Origin: Mesorhizobium ventifaucium
GTDB lineage: Bacteria > Pseudomonadota > Alphaproteobacteria > Rhizobiales > Rhizobiaceae
Reading direction: 5' to 3'
DNA length: 64,000 nt
Assembly (NCBI RefSeq): GCF_935822925.1
Contig: NZ_CAKXZS010000016.1
Coordinates: 62,001-126,000 of the forward strand
This document shows, piece by piece, positions 8,156 to 15,680 of the stretch. Below the pieces are notes generated by a model. It was not told the origin of the DNA and searched no databases. It was given only the letters and a program-made list of their open reading frames with translations. The first letter of the stretch is position 1. Every line of letters begins with the position of its first letter. A program made the position numbers and the translations under genes.

Positions 8156-9352
8156 TCAGGATCCTCCACCGGCAGCGCCGGGTGCTGGGAAACTCTCCAC
8201 AAACAGACGATTGAGATCGGCAACGACGCGGCCGGCATCGTGCTTCTCGGTCAGGCCGAGATTGATGCGATCGGACGCGGCTTGCTGGAATGTCATGTAG
8301 CCATCATGGCGTGGCCTGACCCAGGCACCCTCGAGCGTGGCGCGGGTGTCCATGTAGAAATTACCGGTGGCTGCGTTGACGACTGCATCGTCCCAAGCTG
8401 CGGCATGGCCGGGCTGGCCGCCGGCCGACGCATAGGGGCCGCGCTGCACCTCGCCGCTGGCGATCCAGTAGGCAAAGTCGATGGCCGCCTGCTTCGCGTT
8501 CGAAAAGGCCGACACGGCAAGGCCGGTTCCGCCGAGCGCCGAGCCGACCGGACCGGCATTGCCCTCAGCCGGAATGTCCGCGAAGGCAAGGCGGTTGCTC
8601 CGAAAGCCGGCGATGGCATAGGAGACATAGCCATAGATTAGCGGCGCGCAGGCGATCCGTGAGCCGGACCTGGCCATTTGCTCCAGGATGTCGATCGGGT
8701 CCATGCCGAGGCAGGCCGGATCGATGAGAGCCGCGATCTCGCGCATCATCTCGAAAACACGGCTGCCCATGTCAGGGTCTACGTGGTCGTCAGGGTCTAC
8801 GTGGTCGTCAGGGTCTACGTGGTCGTCAGGCTCTTCGGCGGCTGGTCGGCCGAAATTGCCGGCAAGCGTGTAGAACACCATCAGCGAATGCGGCGGCCTG
8901 AGCGGCAACAGCACGCGACCTTGCCGCGCCAGGTCGAGCACGCCGGACCAGTTCGTCCGGGCGGCGGAAAGCATGTCCGGCCGCCACGCCTGCACCTGGC
9001 TTGCCGTGTCGATCGGAAACGCCCACTGCCGGCCCTGCCAGTTGTAGCTCGGATAGGACCGGCCGACGCTGCCCGCCGCCAGCGCCGCGCGTTCCGCTTC
9101 GCGGCCCGCGACGTCGAGCGGCACCAAACAGTTCTCGGCGGTGATCTGGCCGACATGCGGATGATCGATGACGATCAGATCGTAGGCACGGGCCAGTTCT
9201 TCGACCGGAAAGGATTCGAAATCCTGCAGCGAGCGCTTATCCCATTCAATGGTGACGCCGGTGCGCTGCTTCCACAGCGCCGAACAGGCGACCATCGGAT
9301 CGTAGCCGCGCGGATGGCTCCAGGTCATGCCTTTGAGCATCACGTCGCTCAC
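8156..9352 (-). CDS. Substrate-binding-protein homologue without a signal peptide
   Basis: A 398-residue protein with the fold signature of family 1 extracellular solute-binding proteins (WGDRFPID-like QWAFPIDTASQVQAWRPDML, LGGTGLAVSAFSNAKQAAIDFAYWI). It begins directly in the first beta strand (SDVMLKGMTWSHPRGYDP) with no signal sequence. The start is a GTG overlapping the CaiB stop, so translation is coupled. About residues 174-191 are three exact copies of the hexapeptide DDHVDP, encoded by an 18-bp tandem repeat. It is the last gene of a MaoC-CaiB operon. A cytoplasmic ligand-binding role is possible; so is loss of the signal region. Confidence 0.75.
   Translation of the reverse strand: MSDVMLKGMTWSHPRGYDPMVACSALWKQRTGVTIEWDKRSLQDFESFPVEELARAYDLIVIDHPHVGQITAENCLVPLDVAGREAERAALAAGSVGRSYPSYNWQGRQWAFPIDTASQVQAWRPDMLSAARTNWSGVLDLARQGRVLLPLRPPHSLMVFYTLAGNFGRPAAEEPDDHVDPDDHVDPDDHVDPDMGSRVFEMMREIAALIDPACLGMDPIDILEQMARSGSRIACAPLIYGYVSYAIAGFRSNRLAFADIPAEGNAGPVGSALGGTGLAVSAFSNAKQAAIDFAYWIASGEVQRGPYASAGGQPGHAAAWDDAVVNAATGNFYMDTRATLEGAWVRPRHDGYMTFQQAASDRINLGLTEKHDAGRVVADLNRLFVESFPAPGAAGGGS
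8771..8830. repeat. 18-bp tandem repeat inside a coding region
   Basis: Three exact copies of an 18-bp unit (8777-8794, 8795-8812, 8813-8830), preceded by the last six bases of a further copy (8771-8776). On the minus strand they encode DDHVDP repeats in a surface-like acidic loop of the binding-protein homologue. The frame is kept, as expected for slippage expansion tolerated in a loop. Confidence 0.95.
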
Positions 9353-10509
9353 AATCCGAACTCCTTGCGGATCTTTGCGCTGTGCTCGCCGATGCGTGGC
9401 GCAGCCCGGTCGACCTTGGCGCGGACGCCATCGACCCTGAGCGGCGAGCGCGTGGTGAGGATCGAGACGTCATCCTCCCGCGTCACCGTCTGCAGCATGT
9501 CGAGCACCTGGAAGCCTTCGCTGGCCATCATTTCCGGCCAGGTCAGCACCTTGGCGCACCAGATATCGGCAGGCTCGAGGATGGCAAGCCATTCGTCGAC
9601 CGTCTTCGTCGCGATTTTTCGCGCGATGATCGCCTTGATCTCGTCGCGGGCGGTGAACCAGGTCGACGGCTGATCGCGAAAGGGCGCTAGCTCCTCGAGC
9701 GCCAGGAGGTCGGCCAGCTTCGGGATCGGCGACATGGCGATCGCCAGATAGCCGTCCTTGGCCGGATAGACGCCGTAAGGCGCCGACAGATAGGCATGGG
9801 CGCTGCGGAAGGCCGATCGCCGCGGCAGGCGGCGTCCGTCATTGAGATGCGTGGTCAGCACCTCGAACTGTAAGTCGACCAGCGCTTCGAGCAGGCTGGT
9901 CTCGACATGGCTGCCCGTGCCGGTCAGGCCGCGCCGCACCAGTGCGGCGAGGATGCCTTGCGCGGCGGCGGAGCCCGCCAGCATGTCGGCAATCGCCAGG
10001 CCGAAGGGCACCGGCCCCTGGTCCTCGTCGCCGTTCAGCCACATCACGCCGGAACGCGCTTGCGCCAGCAGATCCTGCCCGGGCCGCTTGACCCACGGGC
10101 CTTCCTCACCATAGCCGCTGATCGAGGCATAGATTAGGCGCGGATTGATCTTGCGCACCGCCTCGTAGTCGAGACCCAGGCGCTCGATGACGCCTGGGCG
10201 GAAATTCTGGATCAGCATGTCGGCCTTGGCCAGCAGGCCGCGCAGCGCCGCAAGGTCGGCCTCGTCCTTGAGGTCGATGGCAAAGCTTTCCTTGGCGCGA
10301 TTGATGGCGTGAAAGATTGTAGAGTCGCCGCCGATCTCGGTGTCGCTGAGATAAAGCCGGCGCGACAGGTCACCGCCGTCCGGGCGCTCGATCTTGATGA
10401 CGCGGGCGCCGAGGTCGAGCAGCCGCAGCGAGCAGTAGGGCCCGGACAGGAACTGGCTCATGTCGACGACGACGAGTCCGGTCAGGGGCAATTCGGCAAT
10501 GGCGGTCAT
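9349..10509 (-). CDS. CaiB/BaiF family CoA-transferase (class III)
   Basis: A 386-residue class III CoA-transferase. The N-terminal LTGLVVVDMSQFLSGPYCSLRLLDLGARVIKIE is the typical opening, NRAKESFAIDLK and FRPGVIERLGLDYE follow, and the catalytic aspartate is D175 in FGLAIADMLAG. The enzyme moves CoA between carboxylic acids and here probably activates the substrate later hydrated by the MaoC protein. It lies 3 bp after the MaoC gene and overlaps the next gene. The acid substrate cannot be told from sequence; itaconate, mesaconate and similar C5 acids are typical when MaoC and CaiB occur together. Confidence 0.92.
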   Translation of the reverse strand: MTAIAELPLTGLVVVDMSQFLSGPYCSLRLLDLGARVIKIERPDGGDLSRRLYLSDTEIGGDSTIFHAINRAKESFAIDLKDEADLAALRGLLAKADMLIQNFRPGVIERLGLDYEAVRKINPRLIYASISGYGEEGPWVKRPGQDLLAQARSGVMWLNGDEDQGPVPFGLAIADMLAGSAAAQGILAALVRRGLTGTGSHVETSLLEALVDLQFEVLTTHLNDGRRLPRRSAFRSAHAYLSAPYGVYPAKDGYLAIAMSPIPKLADLLALEELAPFRDQPSTWFTARDEIKAIIARKIATKTVDEWLAILEPADIWCAKVLTWPEMMASEGFQVLDMLQTVTREDDVSILTTRSPLRVDGVRAKVDRAAPRIGEHSAKIRKEFGL

Positions 10510-10512
10510 TGC

Positions 10513-11064
10513 CTATTTCTCCGTCTTGCCGGCTAAGTCGGCCGGATTGCGGTACTTTACCGTCTGCAGGTGCTCGCAATAAAGCACAAGCTCTCCTTCA
10601 CCCTTGAAGACTTCGTAGCTGGCGCGGATCAGCCCCATCTCCTTGTATTTCGGTTTCTTGTCGAGGTTGGAGCGGATCGAATAGATCGTGTCGCCGATGA
10701 ACACCGGCTTGATGAAGCGCAATTTGTCGTAGCCATAGGAAAACGCGTTGACGCAATTGGTGGCAACGAGGCCGAGCCCTGCCGAGAATACGAACGCGCC
10801 GGCGACCAGGCGCTTACCGAAAATGCCTTCCGTTTCGGCGAACATCTGGTCCTGCACGTAAGGGTGGATATCGAGCACCAGCGCGTTGAAAAGGTGGCTG
10901 TCGCCCTCGGCCATAGTCCTGCGCAGCGAGCGGATTTTCTGGCCGACCGGCCAGTCTTCATAGAACCAGTTCTCCGCGTTCCAGACAGGGAGATCGGCAT
11001 GGTCCTTCGGCATGTTGGCGGGGTGCGTCGACGCCACGCCAACCGTCGGCGCGAAACAAGTCAT
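10513..11064 (-). CDS. MaoC-family hydratase/dehydratase
   Basis: A 183-residue hot-dog-fold hydratase. The segment [19 protein letters not shown] followed by [18 protein letters not shown] corresponds to the hydratase motif region, and [15 protein letters not shown] is the typical second half. Members hydrate enoyl-CoA type substrates, including mesaconyl- and itaconyl-CoA. I place the start at the ATG at 11062-11064 because it overlaps (ATGA) the stop of a short upstream frame that has a strong ribosome site. A GTG at 11083-11085 and an ATG at 11011-11013 are alternatives. First enzyme gene of the MaoC-CaiB-binding-protein operon. Confidence 0.85.
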   Translation of the reverse strand: MTCFAPTVGVASTHPANMPKDHADLPVWNAENWFYEDWPVGQKIRSLRRTMAEGDSHLFNALVLDIHPYVQDQMFAETEGIFGKRLVAGAFVFSAGLGLVATNCVNAFSYGYDKLRFIKPVFIGDTIYSIRSNLDKKPKYKEMGLIRASYEVFKGEGELVLYCEHLQTVKYRNPADLAGKTEK

Positions 11065-11126
11065 GGCAGCATCCAATGGAGGCACGGATCATTCGTCCGA
11101 ACGCGCCGCGGACCAGTGAACTGCAT
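11061..11126 (-). CDS. Possible 21-residue leader peptide ahead of the MaoC gene
   Basis: A short frame starts at the ATG at 11124-11126 behind GGGAGGATCGATC, the best ribosome site in this region, and ends in a TGA that overlaps the MaoC ATG (ATGA). The peptide reads [20 protein letters not shown] plus one residue. It may serve only to bring ribosomes to the MaoC start, or mark a frameshifted original N-terminus of that gene. No family is recognisable. Confidence 0.35.
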   Translation of the reverse strand: MQFTGPRRVRTNDPCLHWMLP

Positions 11127-11153
11127 GATCGATCCTCCCGTCAATCTTCTTTT

Positions 11154-11170
11154 GTGAATAGTATTTTCAC
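11154..11170. promoter_or_regulatory. Dyad upstream of the MaoC operon
   Basis: The 17-bp segment GTGAATAGTATTTTCAC has GTGAA/TTCAC arms and further symmetric A/T positions. It lies 28 bp upstream of the leader ATG in the 194-bp gap that separates the MaoC operon from the divergent peptidase gene. It is a plausible operator for a regulator of the acid-CoA operon; the regulator is not identified. Confidence 0.35.
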
Positions 11171-11320
11171 ATATGGGGTTGTGGCGCAAGCTGGTCTCGG
11201 CGAAATTCGTGCGTTGAAAGCCATCGGTCTTCTTCCAGCAGCGAGGGGCCTGCACGATCCTGTGATTTCGGCTGAGCCATCAGCGTGGTAGCTTCCAGTC
11301 GTTTCCGCTGCGGAGTCGCC

Positions 11321-12838
11321 ATGCGTGCCAAGCTGCTAGAAATCACCCTCGCTATGCTGCTGCTGGCTGGCGGCCCTTCAGCCGGCCATGCGCAAGTGGC
11401 CGAGCGGCCGTCGCCTTCGGGTGGCGTTCTGTCGCTGCTTCCGCCTCCGCAGATCTCAGATCATTCGATCGTGATCGCGGGACGCACGCTCAACTATCAG
11501 GCAAAGGCCGGCACTCTGTCATTGCTATCCGGCAAGGGCGACGTCACCGCGGAAATCTTTCATGTCGCCTACACGCTGCGTCCCGAGCCAAGCCGGGAAC
11601 CTGATCCCCGGCGCCCGATCACTTTCGTATTCAACGGTGGTCCCGGAGCAGCTTCCGCCTATCTGCACCTTGGCGCGCTCGGTCCACGCGTGATGGCGAC
11701 AGCGGCCGATGGAAGTTTTCTCCCACCGCCGCAGCGGCTTTTGGACAACTCGAACACCTGGCTCGACATGACCGACCTGGTCTTTGTCGACCCCGTCGGC
11801 ACCGGTTACAGCCGCGAAGCACCCGGCACCGAAGCACGCAGCTTCTGGGGCGTCAACCAGGACGCCGCCGCGATGGGCGCATTCATCCGGCTCTATCTGG
11901 CACAGGCGGGCCGCACAGCGTCGCCGGTGTTTCTTGCCGGCGAAAGCTATGGCGGGTTTCGGGCGGCACTGCTCGCCAAGACGCTCCAGGATGACATCGG
12001 CATCAGCCCTCGCGGCATCGTGCTCATCTCGCCGGCGCTCGAATTCACGCTCGTGCGGCCCGACGAGTTCCAGCCGCTTCACTGGGCGCTTGAGCTGCCG
12101 TCGCTGGCGGCGGTGCGCCTGCGCAGCGAAAGCGTCACCGGTTCCGAACTGCAGGAGCGGTTGGCCGATGTCGAACGCTATGCGCTCGGCGACTATCTCG
12201 TCGCGCTTGCCAGCGGGCTCGAACAGGGCGGGCGTCTGGCGAGCCCGCGCGTTGCCGAAATCACCGGCCTGCCGCTCGAACTCGTCAAACGAAACTTTGC
12301 GCGCATTCCCACCGCGCTCTTCGCCAAGGAGTTTGCGCGGGCAAGGGGCAATGTTCTCAGCGTCTATGACGGCACGATCGAAACCGCAGACATCGCTCCG
12401 GAAAGCCCAAGGCCCAGGGGTCCCGATCCGGTGCTCGACCGAAGCGTGCCGGCGCTTACTTCCGCCTTTGTCAGCTATGTGCGTGAGGAACTGAAATTTC
12501 GCACCGATCTAAGCTATCGGCTCCTCAACCGTGAAATCAGCGGCAGTTGGGATTATGGGACGAGCCCGACGCGTCAGGGCTATGTCGGCGTGATGGACGA
12601 GCTTCAGCAGGCGCGCGTATTAAATTCCGGCCTCGGCGTTTTGATCGTCAACGGCTACACCGACCTGGTGACACCCTATCTGGCGTCACGCTACCTTGTC
12701 GGCCAGGTTCCTTCGCTTCCTGGCGCAAAGCCCATCCGCGTCGAGCTTCTGGAAGGCGGCCACATGATGTATTTCAGGCCGGAGAGCCGGCGCGCCCTGA
12801 GGGAGGCCGCGTCCGAGCTTTACCAAGCGCCGAAATGA
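11321..12838 (+). CDS. Secreted serine carboxypeptidase-like protein (peptidase S10)
   Basis: A 505-residue precursor with a Sec signal peptide (LLEITLAMLLLAGGPSAGHA). The S10 hallmarks are present: FVFNGGPGAAS near 103-112, FVDPVGTGYS near 155-164, the nucleophile elbow LAGESYGG with S209, the catalytic Asp in NGYTDLVTPY and the catalytic His in LEGGHMMYF near the C-terminus. It should act in the periplasm or outside the cell, releasing C-terminal residues from peptides. The ATG at 11321 follows GGAG and starts the signal peptide; a GTG at 11285 would add a non-signal extension. It stands alone, 88 bp before the DUF1349 gene. Confidence 0.9.
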   Translation: MRAKLLEITLAMLLLAGGPSAGHAQVAERPSPSGGVLSLLPPPQISDHSIVIAGRTLNYQAKAGTLSLLSGKGDVTAEIFHVAYTLRPEPSREPDPRRPITFVFNGGPGAASAYLHLGALGPRVMATAADGSFLPPPQRLLDNSNTWLDMTDLVFVDPVGTGYSREAPGTEARSFWGVNQDAAAMGAFIRLYLAQAGRTASPVFLAGESYGGFRAALLAKTLQDDIGISPRGIVLISPALEFTLVRPDEFQPLHWALELPSLAAVRLRSESVTGSELQERLADVERYALGDYLVALASGLEQGGRLASPRVAEITGLPLELVKRNFARIPTALFAKEFARARGNVLSVYDGTIETADIAPESPRPRGPDPVLDRSVPALTSAFVSYVREELKFRTDLSYRLLNREISGSWDYGTSPTRQGYVGVMDELQQARVLNSGLGVLIVNGYTDLVTPYLASRYLVGQVPSLPGAKPIRVELLEGGHMMYFRPESRRALREAASELYQAPK

Positions 12839-12926
12839 AACGGCTGAAGCCGCGTACCAGAGACAAATCCGCTTCGTCGCATGAGCGGCGGATGACGCAA
12901 CACGAACCGGCGAGACGAGCAAGTCG

Positions 12927-13508
12927 ATGACATCTCAGTCTGCAGAACTGACCTGGCTCAACCCGCCACCGCATCATGCTTTCGGTGACAGCTCCGTGCA
13001 GGTGCGGACCGGCAGGGAGACTGATTTCTGGCGCGAGACTTTTTATGGCTTCTGGCGTGACAATGGCCATTTCCTCTACCGGCGGGTCGAGGGCGATTTC
13101 AGCGCCGAGGTCACTGTCAAGGGGGACTACAAGGTGCTCTACGACCAGGCCGGTTTGATGGTCCGGCTGAGCGAGACGCATTGGGTCAAGGCCGGCATCG
13201 AGTTCACCGACGGGCTCGCCTATTTTTCCGTCGTCGTCACCAATGATGCCTCCGACTGGTCACTGGTCAGCATCCCGGCCGGTCCGGACGGCGTCAGGAT
13301 CCGGCTTACCCGCCATGCCGAGACAATCCGTGTTCAATATTTTGATGCTTCCGACCACCACTGGAAGCCGGTGCGGCTCGCCTACTTCCCGCCCTCGAAA
13401 ATGGCCGATGTCGGCATGATGTGCTGTTCGCCGCAACGTGAAGGTTTCGAAGTCACATTCAGCGATTTTTCGGTTGGCCCGGCGATCTCGAGAGAACTCC
13501 ACGACTGA
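12927..13508 (+). CDS. DUF1349 domain protein (concanavalin-like fold)
   Basis: A 193-residue protein covering one DUF1349/YpfJ-like beta-sandwich domain: WLNPPPHHAF, TGRETDFWRETFYGFWRDNG, then HFLYRRVEGDFSAEVTVKG, YDQAGLMVRL, HWVKAGIEF and MMCCSPQREGFEVTFSDF are the family landmarks. Related proteins bind or act on carbohydrates, but the catalytic role of the family is not settled. No signal peptide is visible, so a cytoplasmic location is likely. It follows the S10 peptidase on the same strand and is convergent with the MazE-like gene. Confidence 0.88.
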   Translation: MTSQSAELTWLNPPPHHAFGDSSVQVRTGRETDFWRETFYGFWRDNGHFLYRRVEGDFSAEVTVKGDYKVLYDQAGLMVRLSETHWVKAGIEFTDGLAYFSVVVTNDASDWSLVSIPAGPDGVRIRLTRHAETIRVQYFDASDHHWKPVRLAYFPPSKMADVGMMCCSPQREGFEVTFSDFSVGPAISRELHD

Positions 13509-13539
13509 CGCGTCCTGTCAGGGGATCGGGGCGCCGCTT

Positions 13540-13815
13540 TCACAAAGCACTGTTCCGACAGGCGAATTGCGCGGTCGAAGAAGCTATCGGGGCATTCGCC
13601 TCATCCCGGTCGAACTTGAAATCGGCGGGAAGGCGGCCGCGGAAGGCGCGAAGCCGCTTCAGCAATTCCTCGCGCGCAGGTTTGCGCGCGACGCCGAGTC
13701 GTCGGACATCGGCGACATGGATTTCAATCTCATCGCCTTCTCTGAGTTCGAGGGCCTCGACCACAACGGCAGGAAGACGGATGGCGAGGCTGTTGCCCCA
13801 CTTGGCGACCTTCAT
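13540..13815 (-). CDS. Orphan AbrB/MazE-type antitoxin-like protein
   Basis: A 91-residue protein with an N-terminal SpoVT-AbrB swapped-hairpin domain (KVAKWGNSLAIRLPAVVVEALEL followed by EGDEIEI) and a C-terminal charged tail ending near FKFDRDEANA, typical of antitoxins partnered with PIN-domain toxins. The last dozen residues look like read-through past the usual family end. AGGAG precedes the ATG at 13813-13815. No toxin frame follows: the next gene downstream is the convergent DUF1349 gene 31 bp away. It may regulate in trans or be a relic of a lost toxin-antitoxin pair. Confidence 0.8.
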   Translation of the reverse strand: MKVAKWGNSLAIRLPAVVVEALELREGDEIEIHVADVRRLGVARKPAREELLKRLRAFRGRLPADFKFDRDEANAPIASSTAQFACRNSAL

Positions 13816-13897
13816 CACACTCTCCTATGTATATGCGCCATGATATGGGCGCTGCCCAGGCGGCCGACCTTCTGGCCGGCCGATCCAGGCACATCCG

Positions 13898-14200
13898 TCA
13901 GCCCGGGTGCTTGAAGGTTTCGCCAAACCAGTTCCGCCACTTAGGCTCGCCCTCCGCGGCGCGCTGCTCGGCGTCGTCGCCGTAAAGATACAGTGCCATG
14001 CTGGGGTTTGCGCTGCCATCGGTATCATAGGTTCCGATCAGGGCGATGCCGGGAGCAGGCGCGTCGATCGTGGTTTTTGTGAACCAGGCAGTGTTGCCGG
14101 GACCCGTCGCAATTGCCCGCCACACCTGCTCGGGTGTGCCGGGCGTGATGAACTCCATCTCGACCCAACGCTTTCCGGTTTCGCCTTTCTTGATTGGCAT
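13898..14200 (-). CDS. Short SRPBCC/AHSA1-like protein
   Basis: A 100-residue protein whose first half matches the start of AHSA1-type SRPBCC domains (KRWVEMEFITPGTPEQVWRA, then IATGPGNTAWF). The second half (ALYLYGDDAEQRAAEGEPKW, then RNWFGETF) does not follow the usual AHSA1 course, and the full domain normally needs about 140 residues. AAGGAG lies at good spacing before the ATG, so it is probably expressed. It may be an internally deleted SRPBCC protein; the expected ArsR-type partner regulator is absent. Confidence 0.65.
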   Translation of the reverse strand: MPIKKGETGKRWVEMEFITPGTPEQVWRAIATGPGNTAWFTKTTIDAPAPGIALIGTYDTDGSANPSMALYLYGDDAEQRAAEGEPKWRNWFGETFKHPG

Positions 14201-14515
14201 GCGGGACTCCTTTCAGGTTTGGCGTCGCGGGGTCGGGGTCAGGTGCGGTACGACGCCACCCCGAGCCGATGCGGCCGCCCACCAAAGCTCAACCATACTC
14301 ATTTCCGTATTGACAAAATTTATTGTCAAGACGGGCGTTGATGGCTGGAAAGCGGCTATGGCGCGGCGTTGCGCGTCGCCTGCGCTCGCGTCCCGACGTG
14401 GCGCGCCGGCACTATGCCGATCTCAAGACGAGGATTGAGACCCGGGCCGTATTCGAGCCCGGCCATTTTCCCGCGCTCCCTTGGCGAAGGCATCAGGGCC
14501 GATTCTTAATCCCTA
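14201..14515. other. Intergenic stretch with a TTGACAA dyad and no convincing gene
   Basis: This 315-bp gap between two minus-strand genes holds open frames on the plus strand, but none has a family signature and their codon content follows overlapping frames. One clear element is TTGACAA (14310-14316) inverted as TTGTCAA (14323-14329) across a 6-bp centre, a candidate operator about 110 bp upstream of the SRPBCC gene. The rest may be decayed coding sequence. Confidence 0.4.
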
Positions 14516-14641
14516 AAGCGCGTCGCGTTCGACCGACCTCACGCGACGCGCTTAGGTTGTTGTTTTATGCATGTCATTATCGCAAAACCGCTGAACACCC
14601 CCGGTCCGCGCCCCGGGGGCATGCTTTTGCGCGACATGCAT
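14516..14641. repeat. Composite intergenic palindromic repeat
   Basis: Two nested palindromes follow each other. The first is a perfect 13-bp stem (14516-14528 with 14541-14553, loop of 12). The second has outer arms ATGCATGTC (14567-14575) and GACATGCAT (14633-14641), inner arms CGCAAAA (14581-14587) and TTTTGCG (14625-14631), and a GC-rich core. I recognise this arrangement as a dispersed intergenic element of rhizobial genomes, from memory and unverified. Its last base touches the stop codon of the IclR gene; the first hairpin could also act as a terminator. Confidence 0.65.
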
Positions 14642-15441
14642 CAGCTTCCCGCCAACGACAATGCGCGGGCGCGTTCGCACAGCAGGGCAAGCAATTCGCT
14701 GCGCCGCGCTTCCGGTGTGTCGACCGGCAATACGAAGCAAAGGGTCTTGTTGATGGCGCCGTGGCCATCGCGGATGGGCGCGGCCATGCACCACGTGAAG
14801 CGGTCGGCGAGGGCGGCGGTCTCGCTGAAACCTTGCTGGCGGGCCAGAGCGACATCGCTGAAGAATTCGGCCGGCGCAATGACGCGGCCGTCGGGAAGCT
14901 TGTAGTCGCCAGGCGGGATGAAGTCCTTCACCTCTTCCTCGCTCATATGGGCGAGCAGGAGCCGCCCGGACGCCGTCCACGGGATCGGCACCTCGACCCC
15001 GACATCGCTTGAAATCCGGAATGGGCCGGAAGAATCCCGGCAATCGAGAACGATGTATTTGTTCCCGCGCAGGCCGCACAATTGCACGGTCTCGCCTGTC
15101 TCCGCGGCCATCCTGTCCAGCGTCTCTATGATGCGCCGATAGTGGGCGTTGTGATGCGAATAGGCCCAGCCGAACAGATGCATAGCCCGACCGAAATAGA
15201 CGTAGCCTTCCGTCCCGACGTTTTCGAGCATTTCGGCTTCGAGCAGGCTGTTGACTATTTCGTAGGTGGTCGAACGCGGTGCGCCGATCATCCTGGCGAT
15301 GTCGCCGACGCGCATCGGGGCGCGGTGTCGCAAAAGCGCTTCCAGCAGCACGATGACGCGGTCGATACCGCGGCGCCGTTCGCCATGACGCGGCCCGGCG
15401 CCGGCTTCCGTTTCGATCAGACCAGTGGCGCCATCGCTCAT
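14641..15441 (-). CDS. IclR-family transcriptional regulator of the ribose-type transporter locus
   Basis: A 266-residue regulator. Residues about 25-85 form the winged helix (IDRVIVLLEALLRHRAPMRV then GDIARMIGAPRSTTYEIVNSLLEAEML), followed by an IclR effector domain with the typical NKYIVLDCRDSSGPFRI, VPIPWTASGRLLLAHMSEEE and the closing SELLALLCERARALS. It is divergent from the sugar-binding-protein gene and the 239-bp gap between them holds a strong palindrome, so local control of the transport/catabolic operon is very likely. Confidence 0.92.
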   Translation of the reverse strand: MSDGATGLIETEAGAGPRHGERRRGIDRVIVLLEALLRHRAPMRVGDIARMIGAPRSTTYEIVNSLLEAEMLENVGTEGYVYFGRAMHLFGWAYSHHNAHYRRIIETLDRMAAETGETVQLCGLRGNKYIVLDCRDSSGPFRISSDVGVEVPIPWTASGRLLLAHMSEEEVKDFIPPGDYKLPDGRVIAPAEFFSDVALARQQGFSETAALADRFTWCMAAPIRDGHGAINKTLCFVLPVDTPEARRSELLALLCERARALSLAGS

Positions 15442-15523
15442 ATCGGCCGCGTCCCCAAAAAATCAATTCGGCCCTCGTCTCAAGGCGCTTGAAAGATGTC
15501 AAGGCTCAGTCTAGCATCCCATT

Positions 15524-15563
15524 TGTCCGATATACAGACACATTGTCTGAAATATCAGACAAT
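15524..15563. promoter_or_regulatory. Tandem TGTC-n-GACA operators, probably for the IclR regulator
   Basis: The 22-bp segment 15542-15563 is a palindrome with perfect 9-bp arms (ATTGTCTGA / TCAGACAAT) around AATA. A weaker second copy, TGTCCGATATACAGACA, lies at 15524-15540. Both sit in the divergent gap between the IclR gene and the ribose-type transporter operon, about 120 bp before the binding-protein ATG. Spacing near 20 bp puts them on the same face of the helix. Confidence 0.6.
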
Positions 15564-15680
15564 AACGAGCCAGGCGCAGAAAGTTCTGACGAGAAAACGG
15601 GCGGTTTCCGGATGCGGCAACCGGCGGGTTTTCTCGTCTCGACCCCGCACGTCCAGGCATAACCTCAGAAGGGAACAATC

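Noticed and set aside
8777..8830. The 18-bp tandem repeat as a CRISPR-like array
   Set aside because: There are no spacers between copies and the frame of the host gene is maintained; it is a simple tandem duplication.
14323..15012. A 229-codon plus-strand frame opposite the IclR gene
   Set aside because: It crosses the palindromic repeat and then shadows the IclR gene on the other strand; composition is Arg-rich with no family signature.
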